A DNA stretch of 20,313 bases, taken from positions 1-20,313 of the forward strand of contig JAKBQS010000010.1 of assembly GCA_021835105.1 (NCBI GenBank), written 5' to 3'. Under the pieces are notes generated by a model. It was not told the DNA's origin. It was given only the letters and a program-made list of their open reading frames with translations, and searched no databases. The stretch comes from Microcaldota archaeon (GTDB lineage Archaea > Micrarchaeota > Micrarchaeia > Micrarchaeales > CABMGC01). The translations under genes were made by a program, and so were the position numbers. Of this stretch, positions 15,361-20,238 are shown one piece after another (positions within the stretch are counted from its first letter, which is position 1; each line of letters opens with the position of its first letter).

Positions 15361-15490
15361 CATTTCACCTATTTAATATTGAATAGATAGCTTTTTATAT
15401 TTGCCGACGAATTTACGTCAGCAAAATAAATGCAATTTTGCATCAATTGCTGCAGCAGGGCTTATTTTTCTTCATGCAACTTGCAACGCA

Positions 15491-15498
15491 TTTAAATA
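15491..15498 (+). promoter_or_regulatory. TATA box of the PAC2 gene
   Basis: TTTAAATA lies 28-35 bases before ATG 15526, giving a very short leader. The gene and the following tRNA may share this promoter. Confidence 0.5.
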
Positions 15499-15525
15499 CT
15501 TTGTTTATGATTTCTATCTGATAAA

Positions 15526-16260
15526 ATGATAGAGATAACACTTTTTGAGGATGAAAACTTGGAAGGTTATACGCTTGTCGAATGCTTTCCTGGAGCAGGG
15601 CTTGTTGGGCCTATGGCTGGAAGCTACATAGTAGAGAAGCTCAAGATGGAATATGTCGGCTACATACACAGCGACGCTTTTCCCCCAATAGCTGCGATAC
15701 ACAATTCCACGCCTATGTTCCCATCAAGGATATACAAGGATGAAAAATACAAGCTTGTTCTCCTTATATCAGAATTCACAATACCATCGGAGGTAGTGTA
15801 CCAGCTCGGGATGGAAGTTCTCTCGTTCGCGAGAAAGAATAGGGTATCAAGGATAATATCCATAAATGGCATGCCAGCGCAGAAGCTTACCGAGACTGTT
15901 TATGTGACATCTTCGGATAGCGCAATGCTGAAGAAAGCGGCGAGCATGGATATGAAACCGATAAAAGAAGGGGTAGTTGCAGGGGTTAGTGCAATGCTGC
16001 TTACGAACTCCCACCTGTTTGAGATCAGTGCAGTCAACATACTTGTTGAAGTTAATCCGTCCATAATGGATCCGAAATACGCAGAGATAGCGCTGAGAGG
16101 GCTCAATGAGCTTATAAGCATCAATATAGATCTCAACGAACTGGATAAGGAAGCCAAGATAGTCGAAGAGAAGATACGCACGATGCTTAAGAAGGTAAAG
16201 GAGTCTCCTGAACATTACAAGAACGCTACGGAGGCCGCAGGGCCCTCGATGTACGCATAA
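15526..16260 (+). CDS. PAC2-family proteasome assembly chaperone
   Basis: Archaeal PAC2 (PbaA/PbaB-like) protein of 244 aa; the family assists assembly or acts as an ATP-independent activator of the 20S proteasome. Landmarks are the N-terminal TLVECFPGAGLVGPMAGSYI (residues about 16-35), AFPPIAAIHNSTPMFPSRIY, a LVLLISEFTIPSEVVYQL strand-helix, INGMPAQ and GVVAGVSAMLL. The C-terminal helix (about 200-235, NELDKEAKIVEEKIRTMLKK) is a predicted coiled coil. The tail shows no clear HbYX motif (it ends GPSMYA), so proteasome docking by that motif is uncertain. The stop is only 7 bases before the tRNA-Leu gene. Confidence 0.93.
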   Translation: MIEITLFEDENLEGYTLVECFPGAGLVGPMAGSYIVEKLKMEYVGYIHSDAFPPIAAIHNSTPMFPSRIYKDEKYKLVLLISEFTIPSEVVYQLGMEVLSFARKNRVSRIISINGMPAQKLTETVYVTSSDSAMLKKAASMDMKPIKEGVVAGVSAMLLTNSHLFEISAVNILVEVNPSIMDPKYAEIALRGLNELISINIDLNELDKEAKIVEEKIRTMLKKVKESPEHYKNATEAAGPSMYA

Positions 16261-16267
16261 GGCTTAT

Positions 16268-16374
16268 GCAGGGGTGGCAGAGCCTGGTCTGGCTTTAGAT
16301 GGCCACAGAAAAACGCGCAGGACTTAAGATCCTGTGGCTTAGCGCCTTCGTGAGTTCAAATCTCACCCCCTGCA
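16268..16374 (+). tRNA. tRNA-Leu(UAA) with a D-loop intron
   Basis: Class II tRNA. The acceptor stem GCAGGGG pairs with CCCCTGC (16367-16373), with discriminator A. The anticodon stem CAGGA/TCCTG encloses loop CTTAAGA (16323-16329; anticodon UAA, 16325-16327). The variable arm is GGC-TTAGC-GCC, and the T-arm is GTGAG-TTCAAAT-CTCAC. No CCA is encoded. The D-arm holds about 23 extra bases. Removing 16289-16311 gives GCA-GAGCCTGGTAA-CGC, parallel to the tRNA-Ser nearby. It starts 7 bases after the PAC2 stop with no obvious promoter, so it may be co-transcribed. The 3' part from 16319 is the integration site of the element. Confidence 0.93.
16289..16311 (+). other. probable tRNA-Leu intron in the D-loop
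   Basis: The boundaries are inferred from a bulge-helix-bulge-like fold: exon CTG (16285... of GCCTGG) pairs with intron CAG, a three-base bulge GTC follows on the 5' side, then an inner helix TGGC/GCCA closes an eight-base loop. The 3' bulge would be AAA. The central helix has three good pairs plus a C-A mismatch, so this is a relaxed motif and the exact ends could shift by a few bases. The loop contains the ATG (16299-16301) used as the in-frame start of the integrated integrase. Confidence 0.55.
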
Positions 16375-17246
16375 CATCTAAAAACCGACGACAGAACTGG
16401 ATTCAGAAATCCAGTAGCAAGAATTTTGGAAAAGAGGATTTAGGTGAATTTTCCGAAATCTTAAAGCAAGTAGCCATGCAAGCGTCATGGCACCAACTCC
16501 AGCAACTCCAATCAATTCTTCATCAAACGCAAACCAAGAGGTTTGCAGGAAAAAGGAAAACGCCGAAGTATGGCTCGCTCTCAAAGGCGTTTACCGACAG
16601 TCAGATAACCCAGTTCTTCAGGGTTATAGATGATGACAAGTTTCGACTTCTATTCAGCTATCAAGCGCAGCTTGGGCTCAGAATAGGAGAAGCTGTAAGA
16701 GTCAACATAACGGACATCAATTTCGAGACGCGAGAAATCACCTTGAAAACTGAAAAAGCGAAAGTAATCGACACGTTACTTGTCCCACACCAGTTGTTCA
16801 AGGACACATTAGCCTTCATATCGAAGCATGAAGTTGACATTCAGAAGGCTCTTGGCTATATCTTCTTTAGAAGTCCCGAAAAGAGCCGAAGGAATGTTCC
16901 TTTTGTAGAACCTAATTACGTTAGGAACATGTTCAGATACTATGTAATCAAGGCTGGCTTAGACCAGACCTATGATACTTCCGAGGAATCGGTAGCTGGG
17001 CGTCAAGTTAGAAGCCTGCATAGGCTCACCACGCATAGCCTAAGGCACTATGCCATAACTAGCTTCTCTAAGCAGACTAATGGCAACCTAGTGCTTACTA
17101 GCAGGTTCGCAAGGCACGCTGATCCTAGCACCACAATGGTCTATGTAAGCACCAGAAAAGAAGAGTTATACAAAGAGATTGACAACACATTTTCGTTAGA
17201 GCGTTTGGACAAGCTAAAACGCTCAATCATAACTATGGAACGCTAA
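16299..17246 (+). CDS. int: tyrosine recombinase (integrase), host-tRNA/element chimera
   Basis: Site-specific recombinase of 315 aa in the integrated state. The catalytic residues are visible: Arg128 (QLGLRIGEAVRV), a Lys in the following hairpin (LKTEKAK, about 150-155), His246 and Arg249 (TTHSLRHYAITSF), His273 (FARHADPSTT) and the nucleophile Tyr282 (MVYVSTRK). Residues about 50-110 form the core-binding region. The first 7 codons (MATEKRA) come from the host tRNA gene, the next 19 from the att core, the rest from the element. The native start is at 20001, where codons MANKTDDKAG precede the same core in the same frame, so the circular form would encode a 318-aa protein. In the integrated state there is no visible promoter or Shine-Dalgarno beyond host transcription of PAC2/tRNA. 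Confidence 0.93.
   Translation: MATEKRAGLKILWLSAFVSSNLTPCTSKNRRQNWIQKSSSKNFGKEDLGEFSEILKQVAMQASWHQLQQLQSILHQTQTKRFAGKRKTPKYGSLSKAFTDSQITQFFRVIDDDKFRLLFSYQAQLGLRIGEAVRVNITDINFETREITLKTEKAKVIDTLLVPHQLFKDTLAFISKHEVDIQKALGYIFFRSPEKSRRNVPFVEPNYVRNMFRYYVIKAGLDQTYDTSEESVAGRQVRSLHRLTTHSLRHYAITSFSKQTNGNLVLTSRFARHADPSTTMVYVSTRKEELYKEIDNTFSLERLDKLKRSIITMER
16319..16377 (+). repeat. attL core, 3' part of tRNA-Leu
   Basis: Identical over 59 bp to 20030-20088. It covers the anticodon stem-loop, variable arm, T-arm, acceptor 3' strand and three bases beyond the discriminator. It is also in-frame coding sequence for GLKILWLSAFVSSNLTPCT of the integrase. Confidence 0.95.
16381..16393 (+). repeat. left 13-bp arm repeat beside the att core
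   Basis: AAAACCGACGACA, three bases outside the core, matches 20010-20022 exactly and in the same orientation; the following bases (GAACTGG versus AGGCTGG) are partly alike. In the circle the two copies flank the core, as expected for integrase or accessory-factor arm sites. Confidence 0.55.
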
Positions 17247-17258
17247 AAATAGGTTCAA

Positions 17259-17394
17259 GTGGAGTAAAACACCCTTTCAGGTGGAGTAAAATGACCTCCT
17301 CTAACATGAATTTAGGGTGTTTTCCCTCGTAAAACTCCCCATTAGTCGTGAAACGACCATTTTGTCATGATTTTGCTAAAAGCATGTGGAGTAA
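17259..17394 (+). repeat. three GTGGAGTAA iteron-like repeats
   Basis: Direct repeats GTGGAGTAAAA at 17259-17269 and 17281-17291 and GTGGAGTAA at 17386-17394. The first two are two helical turns apart, the usual phasing for cooperative protein binding. Confidence 0.5.
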
Positions 17395-17598
17395 GCCGTC
17401 GCCCGCCCTAATAGTCGCCTTCGGCGACGCTCGGCGGGCTAGGCTTCTCAACCCAAAGCCGTTTTGAACCCCCCGCAAAACGGCTGTTTGAGGTTCCTTG
17501 AAACTGCTAGTGTAGCTAGCTTAAAGCTCGTTGGAGCGTCAGGGAGCCACCTCGTGAGTTTGCGTAAGCAAACGATAGAGATTGGTGACCCCAAGGAA
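17393..17598 (+). ncRNA. candidate structured RNA of the element
   Basis: Three structures lie in series. (1) A rod at 17393-17446: AAGCC/GGCTT, GCCCGCC/GGCGGGC, then GTCGCC-TTC-GGCGAC. (2) A perfect 10-bp hairpin AGCCGTTTTG/CAAAACGGCT (17457-17466, 17476-17485) with a loop holding six C. (3) A domain closed by TTCCTTG/CAAGGAA (17494-17500, 17592-17598) containing GCTC-GTTG-GAGC (17526-17537) and GTTTGC-GTAA-GCAAAC (17558-17573). The GTAA loop is GNRA-type on the plus strand, which suggests the plus strand is the RNA. It could equally be a folded single-strand origin. No Rfam family was recognised. Confidence 0.45.
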
Positions 17599-17603
17599 AT
17601 GTC

Positions 17604-17879
17604 CTAAGATAACCAAGAACTAAATATATCAAACATCCAACAGGCTATTAATGCACCGTAAATCTCTTTGACATAACCTATCGGAAGTAGGCTTATTGGA
17701 ACTCCTAAAACAGAAGCGACGAGACCAACAATTACTGGTGTGAAGGCAAAGGCGAACATGATAAAAAGCAATAAAGCAGTAGAAACGCCAAGGCGGGCAA
17801 GATGTTTTTTCGTTCTGTTGGTGCGAAGGTCTGGGTGAGTTGATTCAATAAATTTCATCAAATAGTCGGAATAGGCCAC
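17604..17879 (-). CDS. small two-helix membrane protein
   Basis: Unrecognised 91-residue protein. A basic N-terminal region (ESTHPDLRTNRTKKHLARLG, residues 12-31) precedes two membrane helices: about 32-57 (STALLLFIMFAFAFTPVIVGLVASV) and about 70-88 (KEIYGALIACWMFDIFSS). The start is GTG 17879, which overlaps by one base the stop of the upstream 57-aa gene, so translation is probably coupled. Such tiny membrane proteins are common in archaeal plasmids and viruses; no function can be assigned. Confidence 0.65.
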   Translation of the reverse strand: MAYSDYLMKFIESTHPDLRTNRTKKHLARLGVSTALLLFIMFAFAFTPVIVGLVASVLGVPISLLPIGYVKEIYGALIACWMFDIFSSWLS

Positions 17880-18052
17880 TATACCATAAATTCCATAGGC
17901 GGCAAGAAGTCAATTACCACTTCTAAAGTATCAGACGCGTTAACTACCGAGAAGTGGGCTGCGACTACAAGAATACATGTAAAGAGCAAGACCAGAATGC
18001 CATATCCCACTGTTCTTTTGAGAGAGGCATCAAACAATTTATTTTCAACCAT
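17879..18052 (-). CDS. 57-residue single-pass membrane protein
   Basis: Short open frame beginning ATG 18052 with sequence MVENKLFDASLKRTVGYG, then a membrane helix (about 17-36, ILVLLFTCILVVAAHF), and a short outside tail ending FLPPMEFMV. The stop TAG shares its G with the GTG start of the 91-aa gene. It sits just downstream of a TATA box and an inverted repeat, so it would be the first gene of a two-gene operon. No homologue recognised. Confidence 0.6.
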   Translation of the reverse strand: MVENKLFDASLKRTVGYGILVLLFTCILVVAAHFSVVNASDTLEVVIDFLPPMEFMV

Positions 18053-18058
18053 GAAATC

Positions 18059-18078
18059 TAGAACTATTCTGAGTTCTA
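18059..18078. promoter_or_regulatory. operator-like inverted repeat in divergent promoter
   Basis: TAGAACT-ATTCTG-AGTTCTA is a perfect 7-bp inverted repeat. It lies 6 bases before the minus-strand start 18052 and beside the shared TATA box, where a bound repressor would block the membrane-protein operon. Confidence 0.5.
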
Positions 18079-18082
18079 AGAT

Positions 18083-18092
18083 ATTTATAATT
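18083..18092. promoter_or_regulatory. TATA box shared by two divergent element genes
   Basis: TTTATAATTA (reverse TAATTATAAA) is centred about 24 bases before ATG 18111 on plus and about 35 bases before ATG 18052 on minus. It supports 18111 as the leaderless start of the plus gene. Confidence 0.5.
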
Positions 18093-18110
18093 ATGCCGAT
18101 TATAATCTAT

Positions 18111-18995
18111 ATGGGCTGGCATTGCCAAGTGTGCAAACACTGGATAGTTGATGATAAATATAGAGTTTGTACATATTGCGGAACACCACGTGGTAGTTAT
18201 TCTACTCCAAGAAGTAGCCACTTAAGTTCAAGCTCAGTTTCTTATGTTGGTAGTAAAAAGAGCTCCTCTGCTGATAAAAACGCCATTAAAATAATTATAG
18301 CTATAATAATACTATCAGTGATTGGTTTGGGTTTTGCGTATGCAAACAATCATAACATTTTTTCAGAGCTGATAGGAAGCCTGACATCTATTAAGGCACA
18401 ATCAAATGCAAATGTTACTTCTCTATCAAACAATAGCTCGAATATTGAAAAACCAGAGAACGTTTCAATTCCAAACCTGATTAAAAATTCTTCGCTTTAT
18501 CTAAACGAAACAGTAACTACTAATGGACTTCTAATCCAAATGAATGCTGTTGACCAAGTTCCGGGGTCGTATGACCTATTTGACGCCCAGAGCCAAGCAA
18601 TACAAGTAGTTCTTCCAGTTGGAGTTGTATTCAAAAACAAAACTAATTATACAATAACTGGAATTGTTCAATTATACCATGTTCCGCCTGCACAATGGAA
18701 CGGATATACTAATAATTATCTAGATTATTACATAAATGGTTCGGCACCAGTGAAACCATCAGCTACTACTACGATAGTTACTCCACCTTCAACAGTGTCT
18801 GTAGAATCTTCAGGAGTTCTGGAATTTTGTATAAATAGAATGGTATTTAGAACAAGTGATTCCAGAGGACTAAACGAAAGTCAAATTCAAGAACTAGTAA
18901 ATTATTGTGAATATTATGGATATGCTCCCGGAATATCTAATGGAACAAATTACACTGTAATATGTCAAGGTGTTAAAAGTTGTCAAGGTAGCTAA
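18111..18995 (+). CDS. zinc-ribbon membrane protein with extracellular domain
   Basis: Unrecognised protein of 294 aa when read from ATG 18111; an earlier in-frame ATG at 17997 would add 38 residues but lies upstream of the TATA box. The N-terminus is a zinc ribbon (Cys5, Cys8, Cys20, Cys23: HCQVCKHW and CTYCGTPRG). A Ser-rich linker leads to one membrane helix (about 59-78, IKIIIAIIILSVIGLGFAYA). The outside part carries many sequons and a beta-rich stretch (about 130-210, LNETVTTNGLLIQMN, YDLFDAQSQAIQVVLP, NYTITGIVQLYHV) that could be an OB-like fold. A Cys-containing C-terminus (LEFCINRM, NYCEYYG, VICQGVKSCQGS) follows. Zinc-ribbon-plus-helix proteins are common in archaea. AT-rich codons differ from the host. 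Confidence 0.75.
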   Translation: MGWHCQVCKHWIVDDKYRVCTYCGTPRGSYSTPRSSHLSSSSVSYVGSKKSSSADKNAIKIIIAIIILSVIGLGFAYANNHNIFSELIGSLTSIKAQSNANVTSLSNNSSNIEKPENVSIPNLIKNSSLYLNETVTTNGLLIQMNAVDQVPGSYDLFDAQSQAIQVVLPVGVVFKNKTNYTITGIVQLYHVPPAQWNGYTNNYLDYYINGSAPVKPSATTTIVTPPSTVSVESSGVLEFCINRMVFRTSDSRGLNESQIQELVNYCEYYGYAPGISNGTNYTVICQGVKSCQGS

Positions 18996-18999
18996 GAGG

Positions 19000-19878
19000 A
19001 TGAATTTAGTGGATAGTAGAGAGTTTAGAAAGAAATTGTTGGAAAGTAAAAAGAAAAGAGTAATTGAAATTGTAAATTCAGTATGCGAAAGAGAGAATTT
19101 ACCTATTCCTAAAGTCAATTTTGAGGGCTGCCCGCTAGAAGACCAAGACCAATTAGCACATTATCACTCGGACCAGAATAAAATTTGTATCTCCGAAACG
19201 CAGTTACATAAATTAAAAACTCTCAGAGATGTAGAAAACACTACGTATCATGAACTAGCTCATATTTTAGAACAGAGTCATGGCGGAGAATTTGAGAAAA
19301 CCAAAAATAAATTTAAACTGAAAGATTGGCGACCGCCAAGAGGTGTGCAATTTATCAGTGGAGAGCAGGTCAATGAGGCAAATGAGAGGATTAGGAATGA
19401 TCCAAAGAGGCTGGCTTGGGTTAATGAAGATAGCGATTATGTAAAATTTGTGGAAGGGAGAGCAAATCATCACGAAAATGAGACAGGTAAGCACGATTCT
19501 GAAAAGGCGGAATATACCAAAAATGTTAAAGCTGATATAAAAATGAAAATAACTAAGAAGAATAAAGGAAAAGGAAGGAAAGTTAGTGTAACTAAAATGT
19601 CTAAGAAAGAAATTGAGGAGGCTAAGAGAAGATTATTTACAGAAAAAGAAGAAGAAAAGGAAAAGAATGAACGAAAGGAAAAAATTGAAAAGAAATTAGA
19701 AGAAGAGTTGAAGAAAGAAAGAGAAAAGGTATACATGTATCCGAAAGTAGGAATGTCTAAAGAAGAAATTGAAGAGGCAAGGAAAAAATTAGGAATAGAT
19801 ACAGAGTATAAACCTAGAGCTAGACCTAAAAAGAAAGGCTTTTTCGATAAGGTTAAGGATGCATTGGGCGTTAAATAA
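19000..19878 (+). CDS. HExxH metallopeptidase-like protein with charged C-terminus
   Basis: A 292-residue protein (a GTG at 18970 would add 10 residues and overlap the previous gene). The zinc motif TTYHELAHILEQSHGGEF has His84, Glu85, His88 and a third His94. The H-E-x-x-H-x5-H spacing and following G-x-x-F resemble the YgjP/WLM/SprT-like peptidases, which include proteases that act on DNA-linked proteins. This is a family resemblance, not proof. From about residue 165 the protein is extremely Lys/Glu-rich and probably a long helix. It holds two copies of a short motif, SKKEIEEAKRRL (201-212) and SKEEIEEARKKL (253-264), then KPRARPKKKGFFDKVKDALG. The adjoining zinc-ribbon gene ends 5 bases before. 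It is the most AT-rich gene in the window. Confidence 0.75.
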   Translation: MNLVDSREFRKKLLESKKKRVIEIVNSVCERENLPIPKVNFEGCPLEDQDQLAHYHSDQNKICISETQLHKLKTLRDVENTTYHELAHILEQSHGGEFEKTKNKFKLKDWRPPRGVQFISGEQVNEANERIRNDPKRLAWVNEDSDYVKFVEGRANHHENETGKHDSEKAEYTKNVKADIKMKITKKNKGKGRKVSVTKMSKKEIEEAKRRLFTEKEEEKEKNERKEKIEKKLEEELKKEREKVYMYPKVGMSKEEIEEARKKLGIDTEYKPRARPKKKGFFDKVKDALGVK

Positions 19879-19916
19879 TTTTGGGTTCAAATTTTCGTGA
19901 ATTCGAACGCTAGTGG

Positions 19917-20000
19917 TTTAAATAGCTTCGAGGCGTTATTATTTGGGTTCAGATGAATGGCTTTAGGACTTAGAAAATTTCGCTAAATTCAGGTGAATTT
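19917..20000 (+). promoter_or_regulatory. int: native integrase promoter and SD, stranded by integration
   Basis: TTTAAATA at 19917-19924 is a TATA-like box. AGGTGA at 19991-19996 is a good Shine-Dalgarno 4 bases before ATG 20001. In the integrated state they drive only a 35-codon fragment; in the circle they would drive the whole integrase. An imperfect inverted repeat TTCAAATT...AATTCGAA (about 19886-19907) lies just upstream and may be an operator. Confidence 0.55.
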
Positions 20001-20009
20001 ATGGCTAAC

Positions 20010-20022
20010 AAAACCGACGACA
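20010..20022 (+). repeat. right 13-bp arm repeat beside the att core
   Basis: AAAACCGACGACA, 7 bases before the right core, matches 16381-16393 exactly and in the same orientation. Confidence 0.55.
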
Positions 20023-20029
20023 AGGCTGG

Positions 20030-20088
20030 AGGACTTAAGATCCTGTGGCTTAGCGCCTTCGTGAGTTCAAATCTCACCCCCTGCACAT
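20030..20088 (+). repeat. attR core, partial tRNA-Leu copy
   Basis: Second copy of the 59-bp repeat. It has the anticodon arm through acceptor 3' strand but no 5' half, so it is not a functional tRNA. Confidence 0.95.
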
Positions 20089-20173
20089 TTGTTGCCGCTT
20101 ACTATTGAATTGGGTCACATACCTGGCAGGAATGCATGCAGTTTACATATGTAAAAATTCGCCAGGGCTGGGA

Positions 20174-20194
20174 TATTCAGCGCACGGATGCGCA
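20174..20194 (-). other. T-loop intron of tRNA-Ser
   Basis: A 21-base intron in a textbook bulge-helix-bulge: outer helix CTGGG/CCCAG, central four-base helix TTCA/TGAA, three-base bulges AAT and TAT, and inner helix GCGCA/TGCGC with loop TCCG. Cutting after the second base of each bulge yields exactly the loop TTCAAAT, so the intron lies between positions 59 and 60. Confidence 0.85.
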
Positions 20195-20226
20195 TTTGAA
20201 CCCAGACGGCCTTGCAGCCATACGCT

Positions 20227-20238
20227 TCCGGTAATCTA
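20227..20238 (-). other. anticodon-loop intron of tRNA-Ser
   Basis: A 12-base intron (TAGATTACCGGA) at the canonical position 37/38. The central helix is exon CTGG with intron CCGG (one G-U pair), with bulges AAT and AA; the inner part is only a loop, a relaxed form of the motif. Splicing leaves loop CTGGAAA. Confidence 0.7.

Larger units (their letters stand above)
17247..17603. other. 357-base non-coding region: iterons and structured RNA or origin
   Basis: No protein gene is visible. The left part (17247-17392) has three copies of GTGGAGTAA (17259, 17281, 17386; the first two are 22 bp apart), a 10-bp inverted repeat AAAACACCCT/AGGGTGTTTT (17266-17275, 17314-17323) and a hairpin GTCGT-GAA-ACGAC (17345-17357). 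The right part is the GC-rich structured block annotated separately. Together these resemble a plasmid replication or regulatory region; the direction of any transcript is unknown. Confidence 0.6.
16319..20088 (+). mobile_element. integrated element in tRNA-Leu(UAA)
   Basis: The element is bounded by perfect 59-bp direct repeats and repeats with a period of 3711 bp, the predicted circle size. It carries a tyrosine recombinase at its left end, a structured GC-rich non-coding block, two short membrane proteins, a zinc-ribbon membrane protein and a metallopeptidase-like protein. The right half (about 18050-19990) is clearly more AT-rich than the host genes, a sign of transfer. No replication initiator, partition or structural virus protein is recognisable, so it may be a satellite or a plasmid with a novel replication mode. 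The left repeat restores a complete tRNA gene. Confidence 0.9.
20001..20108 (+). pseudogene. int: 5' fragment of the integrase gene (intN)
   Basis: ATG 20001 opens a frame MANKTDDKAG, continues through the att core as GLKILWLSAFVSSNLTPCT, and then runs into host DNA (FVAAYY) and stops at 20106-20108. The core is read in the same frame as in the left-end integrase, so this is the true N-terminus displaced by integration. The 35-residue peptide alone has no catalytic residues. Confidence 0.85.

Noticed and set aside
16291..16314. Alternative 24-base tRNA-Leu intron giving a GCAG/CTGC D-stem
   Set aside because: It restores four pairs but leaves no base for position 21 and fits no bulge-helix-bulge; 16289-16311 gives a D-arm parallel to tRNA-Ser. 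The choice is not certain.
17393..17598. Simple transcription terminators for the integrase
   Set aside because: Archaeal terminators are T-runs and need no such nested hairpins, and no strong T-tract follows these stems.
17247..17603. CRISPR array
   Set aside because: The three GTGGAGTAA repeats are too short, too few and unevenly spaced, and no cas genes are near.
17997..18110. A longer N-terminus for the zinc-ribbon protein starting at 17997
   Set aside because: This segment overlaps the inverted repeat, the shared TATA box and the divergent 57-aa gene; ATG 18111 lies at leaderless distance from the TATA box and directly before the zinc ribbon.
20030..20088. A second tRNA-Leu gene at the right end
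   Set aside because: Only the 3' part is present; the upstream sequence is integrase coding sequence and cannot form acceptor or D-stems.
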